Below, piece after piece: positions 1-37,006 of a stretch of 64,000 nucleotides of DNA. Source of the DNA: Strongylocentrotus purpuratus (Eukaryota; Echinodermata; Echinoidea; Camarodonta; Strongylocentrotidae); NCBI RefSeq assembly GCF_000002235.5, contig NW_022145597.1, positions 22,388,923 to 22,452,922 of the forward strand, read 5' to 3'. Below the pieces are notes generated by a model, which saw nothing but the letters and a program-made list of their open reading frames with translations, was not told where the DNA came from and ran no database searches. A program made the position numbers and the translations under genes. Position 1 is the first letter of the stretch; every line of letters starts with the position of its first letter.

Positions 1-1191
1 CCTCTTCTTGCTTCTCTGCCTATACATACATGTATACATCACTCACGTGGTGAATCTATGTACACTGTCTCGTTAAACTTGAAGCGGATAGTAATTCATT
101 TGCTGTGTTTTTTACGGAAGAGGAAGGAATGTTGTGGGGATTTTTCGAGTTGTGTATTGCAAACAGCATTTGCGGCGGCTAGACAGGAAAAGGTTTATAT
201 TGCTTAGGTGAAGTCTTTTGCCAGTGGTTGCCAGACTCTAAAAAGTGTGATTTATGCACCATTTTGAGCTTGTTTCTGTTATTATCAACGCATTCCGTTA
301 GTCTTATTTTGGATATACATGTACATATGGCAAGTGGAGGTTCAATAGTTGATGGTGCGTCACGTCACGCAAGCTGCTTATAAGCTACGGCATCGGGACC
401 ACTCATCGCCAATAATTCCCCCAGATTCTCGGGAATAGAGGGGATCGTTGCCTTTGCCCCCTTCCTCCTGCTCGGTTGTGCAGAGTGTTCACCCCTCACC
501 CAAGTTCGCATGGTGTGAAATGTCATAAAGATAGGTGTTTACACACACACTCCGGCATCCCGCGGATTGATGAGCTACTTGTATCATCATTACTCAGCCC
601 CTACCACCGAGATTGCTACGGTGCAGCCACTTCTAATCATATTAAAAAACTGTTGAATTCTTTCAAGCGATTGATATCGTCAAGGCCGCCTAGGGCTAGT
701 AGACGACAACGATGACGACGTGTGACTAAGATTTCTATGGATTAACCGTCCATTAGAGATTCCTGCAAGCAATTTCTTCTGCCTACTTCGTTTTGAGAGA
801 ACCGTGAGCAGTGGATGAGCGGGCACACGCCAGCCAAATGTCTTGATACGCGGTCCATTAGAAGAAGAAAAAATGCTAATGGACGAATGTGCCTCTCTAG
901 TCATCATCAAGAGTCGAGGCAGACACTGAATAGATTTCCATCTAATTAAATCGCCCCTCACTGAAGTTCTTGCCTGGCTGGCCTGGCGTAGATGCGACTC
1001 AGAGAAAGCCCCACTTGCCGGAGTTTCTCTCCCCTGAAAGCAGGATAGGGATTTTCCTGCGACGTCAGAGCCTGATCGTGTAGGCGTTGAACACTCGATC
1101 TCCTTCTCTCTCGTCCGTCTTTAAGCTGGGATATACTGTTACATGAGGATATAGCCTTGTATTCAAGTGTGTGAATATTTGCTCAACAAAT
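1..1191. other. 5' flank of the PAK locus, no gene seen
   Basis: No coding region is recognised here. The segment has short open stretches only, and a moderately CpG-containing part around 400-1100. If the candidate first exon that follows is real, the promoter and 5' UTR should lie here, but no convincing TATA box or initiator could be assigned by eye. Confidence 0.4.
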
Positions 1192-1261
1192 ATGGAACAT
1201 AGACTGAGCATAGAGAAAGCCTTGAGGAAACTTTTCTCACAGAGCCCTTCAAGTCCTAACG
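1192..1261 (+). CDS. Candidate upstream first coding exon of PAK
   Basis: An ATG at 1192 with A at -3 and G at +4 opens a 23-codon reading frame (begins MEHRLSIEK, ends SQSPSSPN). It runs into a good donor, G|GTAAGA, after 1261 in phase 1. The first PAK exon at 11311 has an acceptor that accepts phase 1. Joining them gives ...SPN-G-PPK-MSAQW with no stop, adding 27 residues before the usual PAK start and giving a 569-residue form. The peptide has no PAK homology that I recognise, so this could be a 5' UTR exon open by chance or an exon of something else. The phase match and start context are seen; the assignment to PAK is inference. Confidence 0.35.
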
Positions 1262-1418
1262 GTAAGACAGCAAAAGCGTTAGAAAATTAATAAAGATATA
1301 TTTACCATTTGCACCTTATGGGTGGTGCCTTCTCTTTATTTGTTATTTAAATGTTCTGATGATAGTCTTCTTGTAGTGTACATGTACAGTGTATTAAAGA
1401 TTACTCAGTGTTTACTGA

Positions 1419-1616
1419 TCAGTCCACCCTGTCTTAGTGACCACCTCTCTATATAGGCAACCTCTCTATATAGGCCACCTGTTTACAGTGGTCACCTATG
1501 ATGTCCTACTCTAGGATGAGTTGTGTGTCGTAGAACCTGTCTAGAGAGGCCACCTGTCTACAGTAGCCAGTTTCCCTGTGTCCCGCGGTTGGCCTTTATA
1601 GACAGGTTTCACTGTA
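1419..1616. repeat. Small element with CTGTCTA motifs, diverged copy
   Basis: The ends are related to AGTC(A)AACCTG and its complement CAGGTTTCACTG, with repeated ACC(T)GTCTA inside. It is similar to the copies at 23128-23350 and 24111-24309, which keep clearer inverted ends. It is likely a non-autonomous DNA element. Confidence 0.55.
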
Positions 1617-2195
1617 TTCATTTATTGAAGCACCATTAGAATGACTACTTCTACTGCTGATGCACAGGATTCATTCAGACATGCACAAGTGAAATTCACC
1701 CATATGGATTGACTGTCAACTATATCGATGTCTCATTTCATTCATTCCTTTTGTTTGTATCTAGGCTACGTGTACCGTTACCCTTACGTAGCAAATGTTG
1801 TCATGGGTAGCTGAGCTTGTACTTGCGTAATTGTTCTTCAAACTTGCCCATATTGTACTTTTCCTATTTGATAAACAACACGCACCCCTACAATGGAAGT
1901 AGGCATAGTACTAAAGTGAAATTTGACACTTGGCAAGGAATTATTTCTGTCATGACGCATATATGGAAACCCCTTTGTATACATAAACATTGCTTGTCAA
2001 CGATGGATTTCACTTTCTAAAGAACGCAAGGCAATGAATTACCCCACCCTCCAGTATGATGACTAACATTGCCATTTTGAAGACAGATTGTTGTAATGTG
2101 TGTTTTTTTGAGCTAGAAGGGTCGTAACTCTGTGTAAAATGATATGGATGAATACCCTTCTGGATCCAAACAGACCCTTTATATAGCACTCAATA

Positions 2196-2507
2196 AGGGA
2201 GTTTACAGATAGCACATGGTACAAATGACCCCAAATATCCACAGATCTTTTACACATGGAGAAGTTCCATTTTGAGCATCTTAGAATAATAACTGCCAAA
2301 GTCCTAGATGTGCTTCATGAATACCTTTTGTTTGACCTCTTGAAAAGAATACTTCCCACCTGCGTAACATAGAATGTACCGTTGGTGCATAAATGAATAA
2401 TGTTACATAACTTTCATGAGCGCATATCCAGTATTCATCTCTGTGGGTTTTACCATTTTGGTACAAATATTATCTGCCCATGCGCAGATTGTATCTGTAA
2501 ACTCCCT
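2196..2507. mobile_element. Inverted-repeat small element (AGGGAGTTTACAGAT ends)
   Basis: The termini AGGGAGTTTACAGAT and ATCTGTAAACTCCCT are inverted repeats of about 15 bases, flanked by TA on both sides. A related internal segment occurs in reverse orientation at 32590-32830. There is no coding capacity. The TA flanks would fit a Tc1/mariner-type target, but the superfamily is not established. Confidence 0.6.
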
Positions 2508-2645
2508 TAATATACATTTCTATTGTACAGGGTTAGTATTAGCACAGCTTGTGCCGAACGACTCTGATAAAGCATTCAAGCAATCATGGGATTCTCTCAT
2601 ACATTAACCCATTTACTTCACCTGGGTTGAGAGTGGCAAGTTTAA

Positions 2646-2831
2646 AGCCTCACTGTCCTACTTGTAGCTACGTGCTTCCTCTATATAGAAAACTTCCCCA
2701 ATCGGTGCCTGTTGGTCCCCCATGATCCTCTTTTTCTTATGTCAGTTGAGAGCTGAGTTAATGAGATAGCCACCTGTCAGCAACCTCGCTGTGTGGTCTA
2801 ATCCCTTCTGGCCCAGTAGTATTGATGGTCT
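2646..2831. repeat. TTAA-bounded dispersed repeat (copy 1 of 3)
   Basis: It shares most of its length with 31850-32030 (same strand) and 49946-50132 (opposite strand), including the segment CCCATGATCCTCTTTTTCTT. TTAA lies at both edges (2642-2645 and 2832-2835). The inverted ends are weak. Confidence 0.55.
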
Positions 2832-2835
2832 TTAA

Positions 2836-2936
2836 ATGAATATCTTGCCACTGGGCATTAGTACTGTTGGAGAGATTTGAACCTAGTACCCTGTGATCTA
2901 TAGTCTGGAGACATACTGACCATGACACCTCTACAT
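2836..2936 (-). repeat. Diverged tRNA-derived SINE fragment
   Basis: On the minus strand it shows a degraded B-box-like GGTTCAAATCT followed by GGCAAGATATTCATTTAAAG, the same order as the SINE at 28426-28709. Confidence 0.45.
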
Positions 2937-3648
2937 GTACATACTGTACATGTTTGTGCATGGTAGCAACTGACAATCTTGAGCGTCTAGTGGCTAGAGT
3001 TATCCTTGCTTACCGGTATATTTACATTCAATATTCCCCTGAAAGGCTGATTCAATTTTTGAGAAGATATTTCTTGAATTTAACAATGCACTATTTTCCA
3101 TCTTTGATTGTTGTTTTTCTTTTTACCAGAGTGTACCACAAGGCATGCAACCATCAAGAGCTAATTAGCAATTAGCTATGGCAAATGCTAATTGTATTTC
3201 ATTTTTATATCTCAAGTTTTACAACTCTTGGTTGATAATCGTCTACATGTACCATCCCTAGAGTTGATCACTTATCCACATTTGTATGAATAATGTAGAA
3301 CTTTTCCATGATGTATGAGACTGTGAGCAAGCCTCAAAAATCTGGTACCGACTGCTTAAAGCCCCCAGCTGTAGGTGTAACACGCTCTAACGCGCCTAGA
3401 AACCAAGCATTAGGTGCCTTTTAAATGTAATCTATTATTTTTATTATTATTATGCTACCGTTATAGAACTTTTCCATAACGTGTGAGAATGCGAGTCTCA
3501 TGTACGGTCTCAGCTATGCTACATAGGGGTTGCACGACACATATGCTCCTGTAACAGGTGCTCCAGTGTACATGTAGTTTCCTACACTAACAAACTTCCC
3601 AACTGCCACCCTGGAGCTAATGCCTTACATACATGTAAGTCTACCGTA

Positions 3649-3725
3649 ATCCTAATCCTAACCCTAATTCCCCCCTAACCCTAAACCTAACCCTAATCCC
3701 CCCTAACCCTAAACCTAACCTAAAC
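3649..3725. repeat. Degenerate CCCTAA-like tract
   Basis: The sequence alternates CCTAACCCTAA-type words with C-runs. It resembles interstitial telomere-like sequence but is imperfect and short. It abuts the tail of a SINE. Confidence 0.6.
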
Positions 3726-3728
3726 ATA

Positions 3729-3926
3729 AATAATAATAATAATAATAATAATCTTTTAGTCCACTCCAAATTTTATTAAACCGAAAATGGAAATTCTTTT
3801 TGCCCAATTGATTGTGAGCCCGGCAGCCACTGAGCAGCGCCGGATCGACGTTGCTCTATCCCCTTATTGTTGAACGCCAAACAAGGTAGCAGCAACTGCC
3901 GTCTTTTAACGTCTTTTGGTATGACT
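3729..3926 (-). repeat. SINE, 5'-truncated, with (ATT)n tail
   Basis: Read on the minus strand it matches the body and tail of the complete SINE at 26577-26815 (CCAAAAGACGTTAAAAG..., AATTTGGAGTGGACTAAAAG, then ATT repeats). The tRNA-like head is absent here. Confidence 0.8.
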
Positions 3927-4302
3927 CTAACCCTAAAGCTTTCACAGAATAAAGCCAAAAGCAAATGTCGGGTCCCTGCTGTTCTAATTTCAAGCCCTTT
4001 CCCCAAATGCATGAATAGCATAGGGACAATTTCAATTTTTTGACAGATTGGTAAGCACATTTGTGACAAAATCCACCCAGTTGCTTATCAGTTTTGACCC
4101 ATCGCATGTCAGCTGTTCTAAAGCACTCACGAGTCCATCCCAAGCGGTATCGCTCCGCCCTGTTTTTAGTTGATGTGCTAATTGCACATGTCATGCTAAT
4201 ATCTCTGTTCATATGCCAACTGTTCATTTAAGTTCATTGAACTGGCATCATAATTTGGCTTGAGTCACATATATCCTGCAGGAACATGACGGCAGGGGCA
4301 GA

Positions 4303-4338
4303 TTTTTTTTTTTTTTTTTTTTTTGGGGGGGGGGGGGG
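4303..4338. repeat. T22/G14 homopolymer junction
   Basis: A run of 22 T is followed directly by 14 G. The same arrangement recurs at 36295-36336. Confidence 0.9.
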
Positions 4339-4448
4339 TGGCAGGGGTGCAGGGGAGGGGTCAGGGGCAGGGATATATGTGCGGGTGATTATGAGGACTA
4401 ATTCTCATTTTACACTTGGTTCCATTCACTGAATATGAGGTGCCTTTG

Positions 4449-4583
4449 CAGGGGCGGATCTAGGGGGGGGGGGGGGTTAAACCCCCCTCCCAAGTGAGAA
4501 GGAAAAAAAAAGAAGGGAAAAAAAAGAAAAAAAGTAAAACAGTAAAATGGCGCGATATTTGGAAAATCCTTGATCCGCCACTG
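4449..4583. mobile_element. Short hAT-like small element
   Basis: The termini CAGGGGCGGATC and GATCCGCCACTG are inverted repeats of a kind common in small hAT elements of animals. The length is 135 bases with a G-run, C-run and A-rich core. A clean 8-base target duplication is not visible. Confidence 0.55.
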
Positions 4584-5464
4584 GGTCAGCAATACATTGC
4601 AATATCTGTTGTACATCAAGGTTTTAATTTCTAATAGTTACATTGTAGATAGCACTTCCATTTTCAGGAAAACTGATTCACATTTACAACGCTTTTTCCC
4701 CATTTCCCTTTTACCTTTAAAATTTCTGTCTGAAATGATATTGTTTTGTCTTATTGGGTCTGTAGTGAAAGTCATGGAAGCTACGATGTATTGCAAATAT
4801 ATGCACACATGTACTTGTACACTACAAATCCTGATCACAAAATAGGAGGATGTTTTATTAAGAAATCAAAACTCTGATTAATTCTGTAGAAACACAAAGT
4901 AATATCATACATGTATGTGCAAATTATAATTGTTCAAACACAGTGATCACTTCCAGTATTTAATTCAAAATTGCCTATAAATGTGATACAAAACATTTTA
5001 AGAGTGTGGGAAATAGCCTACAGTGTACATGTTCATACATATGCAATTGGTACGTGTACATGTGGGTAGTATAATAACAGGAAGTATATATACATGCGCA
5101 AGTATGATACATATCATGCATGTGGCATTAAGATCATGTATTCAGTCCTGTATTATTCACACTCCTTACAAACAAAAGCTTGTAACCGTCTAGGTCAGTG
5201 CACATTATAAAGTACATGTTATTGTGCATAATGTACATGTTATTGTGCATAATGTACACACTGAGGTACATATCGGCGGCGCACAGTGCTGCAGTTTTAA
5301 GTGTCCGACGAAGCAGAATCGGCTAGCTAGCTCTGCCGCGTCGTCATCGTAATTATCGGCGTAGACGGGTAAAAAGCAATCTCAATCTGTGGAAACCCAC
5401 CCTAGCTAGCTGACCTATATTAGTCACCGAGGAATAGGATGGGGTAGTGGGTAATTGGCAATTA

Positions 5465-5945
5465 AAAGGAGGGGGATACGACAAAGGAACGAGGGAAATA
5501 TGTAGGTGGGTGTGAGGAGGGGGTATGATGGAAGGGGAGGGGGTATGATGGAGAAGTTGGGTGGGGAGGAAGAAAAAGTGAAGTACAAATGTAGGATGAA
5601 AAGGGTAGTATAACCCTCCGTCTTTATCCTTCCTCTTTATGAGAAGGAGGGGTATATATGACAAAAGGAACGAGGGGAATTTGTAGGGGGTGTGATGGGG
5701 AAGGGGGAGGTGGGGAAGAGATGGAGTATAAAAGGGACAGAGGGGCTGTAACGCCCCCTTCTTCATCCTTCCTCTTTATAAAAAGGAGGGATATATGTGA
5801 AAAAAGGATGAGGGAAATTTGTATAAAGGGGGTGTGATGGGGAAGGTGGAGGTGAGGGAGAGATGAAGGAGAAAGGATGAGAGGGCAGTATCATCTCCTT
5901 CTTCGTCCTTTCTCTTTATTATTAGGGAAGATGAAACTAAAGGAT
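5465..5945. repeat. Minisatellite, about 140-177 base units
   Basis: Three and a fraction units start near 5465, 5642, 5781 and 5921. Each begins with an AAGGAGGGRTA-like motif and contains GGGGTGTGATGG or similar, then CTTYATCCTTCCTCTTTAT. Strong strand asymmetry (purine-rich) explains the long open frame on the minus strand. Confidence 0.75.
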
Positions 5946-7127
5946 GTGGGAAATTTGTCAGGATGGGATGTTCTTTTGCCACATAATGATAAACTTTAGT
6001 CGTAGTTGTTCAACCTAAATTTATATTGGAGTGTTGGACACTGCCATTTAGAAATAGAGGGAAGGATGAAACAGATGGCATATTACATGGACAAGGACAT
6101 TACTAAGATCTTCATAAGGTTGTAGGACTACACGCTGTATAATGTCTGTCGTCTATATTGGGAGGAACCCAACTGTCACCTGTTGATTTTAAATGGTGTC
6201 ATCATTGTAGTTTTTCGGGGGAGTTAAAATCTAATGCGTCTGGTGCTCATGGGCTCCCAAATTTATAATTCCTAGCCCCTAGAATGTTAAGATTTAAACA
6301 TGCAAGGGCCCATGCACACACATGCCTTACAAATTTGAGTCTAGACCCTATGGACAAAACGATAGTTACCATGAAGCACTACTTTGATCAAGTTAATTTG
6401 TACCGGTAAATGGGACAGGGTTACACAATTTAAAAGTCAGAATTCTACATCTAAATGTGACGTAATATTTTGAAAGATACCCTGTACAGTGAATGATGAC
6501 ATACTGCTGAATTGCTATTATTTACTAAGAAGAACTTGAAACGTAGAATATATGAACAATTACTATCGTCATGGCAAATCTTAATTTCAACTCCGGGCAG
6601 AGAGGCCTTTGATCTGTACATGTAGACATGTTTGAACAGTATCATTAATAAGTGGCTTTCATGAACACGTTTCTGCAATCCTGAATTAATTATTGAAACT
6701 GAAAATCCCAGTGCAATCATAGCTTCCTCATGAATTGTAAATGACCACCCCCTCCCCCCTCCCCCCCCCCCCATTTTATTCCCTTGTGCCCCTGCCCCTT
6801 CCTCCTTGTGCCACCCTCCCCCTTGCGTCCCCTCGCCCGTTCGTTCCAGTCATAATGACTGTACAGGCATTGTGACAGCCGACTGTTAATCTCTCCCACT
6901 GTCGCTGCATTGGGGGGATCAAGATGCATAAGGGGCCTTGCTATGAAATAGATACTAACCGGCCAATGCAGATCATAGTCATACTCGGTGCTAGTGAAAG
7001 AGGAAGTTAGAAATGTACACACGCTTCTTTTAATACACATGCCTGCGCCCTATAGTTGGATTGTGCTTGTATTGTCGTGCTTTAGATTTGAGATCGTGAA
7101 AGGAACATCAAGGTGGTATTGCTGTAC

Positions 7128-7139
7128 TCTGTCTCTCTA

Positions 7140-7186
<47 letters not shown>

Positions 7187-7194
7187 CTCTCTAA
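7128..7194. repeat. CT microsatellite
   Basis: Nearly pure (CT)n, explaining the Ser/Leu open frames here. Confidence 0.95.
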
Positions 7195-9718
7195 GTTCGA
7201 TATTGACATTTAGAAGACTTCCGGTTGAAGTGAACTACAGTTTGTTCTCAAGTCGCTGCATTTTTGTTTATTTGTCATGCTTTTTCTCATTTACATGTAG
7301 AGAAAGAAAAAATTGCATCTGAGGAATAAGTTCCATTGAACCGTGACCACAAGGCTTCTGTTTAATTAGCCTGGAGGATAATATCTAGGATTTCCATGAA
7401 TGGCAGTGAATTATTGTTGGTTGATGTGACCCTTTAATGCAATCATCTATTGTGTTCTCACTCGCTGATTCAACGGTGCTCTGCTTTTGACCTGTGAAGT
7501 TCAATCCAAGCATTCAGTCTGAACATTTGGTGTGTTCCCATTATCCGTGGATCTATGTTCTTGAAACGTTCAATTTGATATGATTTGAAGAATGATCATA
7601 CAAAACACTGTATACTTTTGAATTAACAGCCTTTCATCATTCAGACAGACCAATATAATTCAGAAAGGCCAATAACTATATTTTGAGTCGTGGAGAAACA
7701 AGTTTCTGTCAACCCTACGAGGGAAACTAGACATTTCGGGTTAAATCGGTTATATTCCATGCACACGCTCGTCTGAATGCGGTTCCCTAGGATACCATCA
7801 TGTATCATCATCACCACCATCTTCAACATGGTAAGATGGGAGGCCATTCAAGTGCTGTTCACACATGACATGTAAACCACGTTTTAAAACGATGATGTGC
7901 AAGCAAGCTTCTTTTCTGTATCTTACTATGGAGAGTAAATGAGAAAGCTCAGGAGACTACGTTCATGCAGCTTCTTTTGTCACCCCTATCTGTCATTCAT
8001 TTAAACGTAAAATGTTTTTTATTTTGCTTGGGCAATTACCTGAGGCCTGCCTTCACCAGCTCGAGTTTGCCAAATAACCCACTGTTTTAAATATCCCAAT
8101 CGCAAATTAACCAGTTTATCAATCTTCATCAGGCTGCAGTTGCAATTAGCAGGATATTTGGTCGAGAGAATATCCAAAAAATCTTGGTCTCGTTTCCGAA
8201 ATATCCTGCTATTTGGGAAATAGCGGGATAATTTGCGCCCGTCCAAGCTAGTTTTTGATGAGCGTATCGTTTGAGCTGATGAAGACAGGCATTTTGAGGT
8301 AGTTTGTGGCATTGTGTCTGAACGAGCCCAAGTGGTTGAATATATTACGTCTAGCTTCTTGTATTCAGGATGTTGATAACCCTAGTCCATCAGAAAGAAT
8401 ACCCTTTCATGAAATTTATTTTGGCTATTCCAGGTACCGGTACTTGTTCTCTTCCTGCAAAATGTAGAGACTATAAATGATCAGTTCCTATTTTCATTTT
8501 GTAATTCCTGGACTATATCCTGGTGTGATAACTATAAATGGAGGGGTTATAAATGTGATATTATTTAAGGTACTATTTTGGCCTATTCCAGGTACTTTTC
8601 ACTTCCTGCATATTGCAACTAGACCATAAATCATAATTTTCTACATGTGTATGGGCTATGCGCTGCTTATGTTTGTGCTTTAAATGTGATCTATGGTTGT
8701 TGTTGTTTTTTTGCACATTTTGCAAATGGACACAGCAATGTTTACATAGATTTGCGAAACCAGTGATCAAGTGTGGTACAGAAATTGTTGGCATACGAGC
8801 ACATTTTTTTGTTTGCCGATATTTGAACATTTTGCTTATGAATATTTGTAGGTAAGATGTAATATTTTATAGGTTTACAAACGGATATCTAATGCATACA
8901 GTACATTGATTAGCAAATCCAGTTATGGATTATAGCGCAAGAAAGCCTAATTTTGGTGGGCAAGAGTTTAGCAGATGTTTGAAATATTGGAATGGCGGTT
9001 TAGGGGTTAACAAGCCTTTTTTATATTTCTTAGCAGTAAATTTTTGCCTTCACATTACACATGTAGGAAATGACACTGGCAGAAACTTCTACCCATTTTT
9101 GTGTGTGTACAATACACTTCATTGTAGTTCATGTAAATACATCCTTCCATAATGTTTGGAACTAGATCATCCGTCAAGAAATGTGATATTCAAATAGACG
9201 ACCTCTTTATTATGTCACTAAGTATCTCATTTATTATGAGAGGAATATGTGAACACATGTACTGTCCTGTACAAGAGACATGGAAATCAGAATTAGGTAC
9301 CGGTAGTCAAAACAGAAACCGATGTCAAGAAATATAGCACTTAATGTTAGCCCCCTTATTCAAAGGTTGTGACTTTGTTTTGATATAGTCTGCAAGAATA
9401 AACTCTAATTTGACACTTTACCACAATTCCTTTGTGAAAATTTGAGAAAGTAAAACATGGAACAATTGTTCATCTACATGTACAGTTAATAACTAAATCA
9501 TTCATACCCTTACCAAGTTTTGTAATTATGTAAGTATGTGGAAAATGACATGTCCCATTTTATGTTTCTTGAGAATGTGACATATTAAAGCTTACATTTA
9601 AAAGTATTCAACAAAGTCCCTCATTAACCATTACACCTTTCATTCTTGAGTTATGAAGAAAAAAAAACACTTAAAAATCATCAAAACTTACAAGGGGTAT
9701 GAATAATTTAGTTGTTCC

Positions 9719-9907
9719 GCTCATGCGATTGCATTGTGAAAGAAAAGGTGTGGAATGGATCAGAAAAAGTTGATCATGTAGCATGTAAGTATTGGTGTGT
9801 ACTGCAAGGTTCTGGAGTCATCAAAATCATATTAAATTTGACCCAGTCTTGGTAAAGTAATACACAGAAAGATGTATATGGGACTACACAAATGGTGTCT
9901 ACTAACC
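9719..9907. repeat. Partial copy of the AGGTAAAGACCAG element
   Basis: Matches the internal part of the element family at 34733-35122 (GCGATTGCATTGTGAAAGAA, then TACTGCAAGGTTCTGG). The termini are lost. Confidence 0.65.
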
Positions 9908-10613
9908 TTGATTTCCTTATCTTTCTATGCTCATTACTCAGCCAGTATACATTTTTTTCTACAAAAATTGTTTGGCAAAGGACATTTATTTGTACTCTTG
10001 AACATTCAGTGTAAGTTTCGTTTGATTCTGTGAGAATTCATTTTCTTTTTTTACCAGAACTCAGTTTATTATTAACTGTATGTACTGTACATGTAGCTTG
10101 ATTGTCATGGCAGGTGAAAATACGTATGGCAGATTGTGACCATGCTATTATGAAAGGGAAATCATTCTAGCACGCTTATAATGTAGATCATTACCCTCGT
10201 TCGACGGGCCTCCTTGACTTTACATAATGCATGAGGACATTCGTCCTGGATTCTCTAGCCGGTGCCAAGTTTATCAGAAAAGAGAATTAAATGGCTTTTT
10301 GATGTACATGTAACAGCCCTGATTGTGTGGGGTCAGTTTTATTTCTCACTTATTCTTCGAGGAATGGAGAAAGAATCGTTTAACAGCAGATTTTAGTTCA
10401 AAGAATAGATCAAACACTTTCATGGAATTGTCTTTGCATTGTCACATTTCTTTTCTTTATCCTTTCTTTGTTGTTTCATACTAGTAATCTTAATTATAAA
10501 AGAGGCTTACTTTTAATAACCTTTGACAGAATGGAGTAGTTTTAACCCTCCAAGAAAAAGGGGTAATTTTGAATTTTCTGTAGAAATATAATACCATATA
10601 GAGTGTGTATGTA

Positions 10614-10998
10614 CCCGGCCCCCCACTCAGAGGTCGGAATGACCGCATGCGTGTTGCCAAAATGTCCGGTAAAGGGGTACTTTTCGTGCGACAAAGTCCG
10701 GCCCGAGAATTGTAAGAAAAGGGGTGTATTTGACTTTTCACCCGGAGATTTCTTTAAAAAGGGGGTGTTTTTCTTTTTTTCTCTCATCTCTTTGGACTCC
10801 TGAGAAATTATTCCGAATTTAGGGGGGTACATTGAGCATTTTTTCTGATTTAGGGGGTCTCCAATGCAAAAAAAGCCCGCGAAAAGCCCGCGAAAGGGGG
10901 TTCAGAAATGTTGGCAGTCCTCAGATAGGGGGTGCTTTCAAAAAGAGGGTACGAGCATATGCGTATCCTAAATAACACTGAGTGGGGGGGGGGCCGGG
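10614..10998. mobile_element. G-rich small hAT-like element with 8-base target duplication
   Basis: The element starts CCCGGCCCCCCACTCAG and ends with the complement (CTGAGTG, G-run, CCGGG). It is flanked by the direct repeat TGTATGTA at 10606-10613 and 10999-11006. A second copy at 55301-55712 shares most of the interior and also has an 8-base duplication. It is non-coding. The 8-base duplication fits the hAT superfamily. Confidence 0.85.
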
Positions 10999-11321
10999 TG
11001 TATGTAAAAGAAAAGCAATTTGACAGTGCCTTGCACAATTTGTTATGTTATATACAGAAAAGACAATTATCTAATTAAGGTCATTTTTTAGTTGGTACCC
11101 CTTTGAAAGAGGGACCATGGCTGTTTAACGCTGTAAAATAGTCTTCACGTTGAAAAGGTACATGTAGATAAATGAAAAGTTAAACGTTTTCTTGTGCTGT
11201 GTTTTGTCATTAAAAAATGGATATCATGACATGCAAAGAATAGGCTGTACATTCCAACAATTACTAACTAATACATTTCTCTTTCTCATCTCCTTAATTT
11301 CTACCACCAGGTCCGCCAAAA

Positions 11322-35881
<24,560 letters not shown>

Positions 35882-36292
35882 TCACAGCTCACCGTCATAA
35901 CCATGGCAACGTAGACCTTCACTTCTTCTTCTCGACTTCAGGAGGGAGGGAAAAAATAGAGCTGGGGAATGCAAGACCGGAACAAGCAATCAGAATATTT
36001 GTCTATGGCCCGACTGAATACATCTGTTTAGTTACTTTATTTTTAATTATGATGATTATTTTCATCATTATTATTGTATATTATGTAATGATACGATGTA
36101 CAAGTCATGTTATAAGGATGTGGTAATTGTTTTATATAATTTTTTTAATCTACCTAGTGGAAAATATGACTAAACTTGTATTGTTGTTTAGATTTTGGCA
36201 ACAAAATACTGTTTATGATGTTTGCTGGTCATTTAATTTCCATCAAATTTTGTTTTACTGAAAGCAATCAGGATAGCAGTATTCTAACCTTC

Positions 36293-36294
<2 letters not shown>

Positions 36295-36325
<31 letters not shown>

Positions 36326-36336
36326 GGGGGGGGGGG
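36295..36336. repeat. T30/G12 homopolymer junction
   Basis: Thirty T are followed directly by twelve G, the same layout as 4303-4338. Confidence 0.9.
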
Positions 36337-36856
36337 TCCCAAATGGAGCATCTAAAATGTCAGAATCTAGGTTCTGCCATTATGCTCCCCCTCTATGTTG
36401 TTGTCATATAGTGCCCTCACTTTACAATGGAGTTTGTGTTTTGAATAGCTTTGTTCAAATCCAGCTTTTGCCACCATTTCGTAAAAAAAGATTTATGGGA
36501 GAGCCAGTAGGGCGTTATTTCATACCTAATATGCACGGTGTGACCTTAGTAACACCAATCTGGCTGTTAACATACGATATGATTTGATGTAATGTCCATT
36601 TGGTCCAGTTTGTTGTCCAATGAATCCCATTGTGCCTTATGTATCTAAAGTAGCTTTGCAACCTCCAGAGTGCTACTAGTCTTGGGGCAACCGAACTGTG
36701 CTCGTTGGGCAGGTGAATTCACTGTATGCTATGCGGAAGGATCTGGAATGTGGGTTTGTCCAATTTCTCAACGTTTTAGTTTTGATTGCTGAAGTGATAA
36801 CCTATCATGGAGAATAAGTTGTACAGACTGAAGTGTATTGTGTGGATGTAGACGAT

Positions 36857-37006
36857 CAGGGACCCGTTTCACAAAGCCTTTTTTCAATGACAGATGACAA
36901 AAATCAGTGACAAATCTGCTGATAACCAATGAGAAGCAAGGATTTCAGTAGCTTATACTAGACTGTCATTTGTCACTGATGACAAGTTTTGTGAAATTGG
37001 GCCCTG
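36857..37006. mobile_element. Small element with CAGGG...CCCTG ends
   Basis: CAGGGACCCGTTTCACAAAG at the left is mirrored by TTTTGTGAAATTGGGCCCTG at the right, with inner arms (GACAGATGACAAAAATCAGT, and ACTGTCATTTGTCACTGATG) also complementary. It is 150 bases. Confidence 0.7.

Larger units (their letters stand above)
1262..11310. other. First PAK intron or 5' flank, repeat-bearing
   Basis: No gene is supported. Contents recognised: CTGTCTA-family element (1419-1616), inverted-repeat elements (2196-2507, 2646-2831, 4449-4583, 10614-10998), SINE pieces (2836-2936, 3729-3926), CCCTAA-like tract (3649-3725), a CpG cluster near 5270-5370, a GA-rich minisatellite (5465-5945), a CT microsatellite (7128-7194) and a short duplication (8420-8490 against 8570-8640). 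The rest looks like ordinary AT-rich intronic DNA. Confidence 0.55.

Noticed and set aside
3649-3725. True telomere end
   Set aside because: Short, imperfect and internal, next to a SINE tail.
5353-5982. Pro/Ser/Leu-rich minus-strand frames
   Set aside because: They follow the GA-rich minisatellite units and stop at unit edges.
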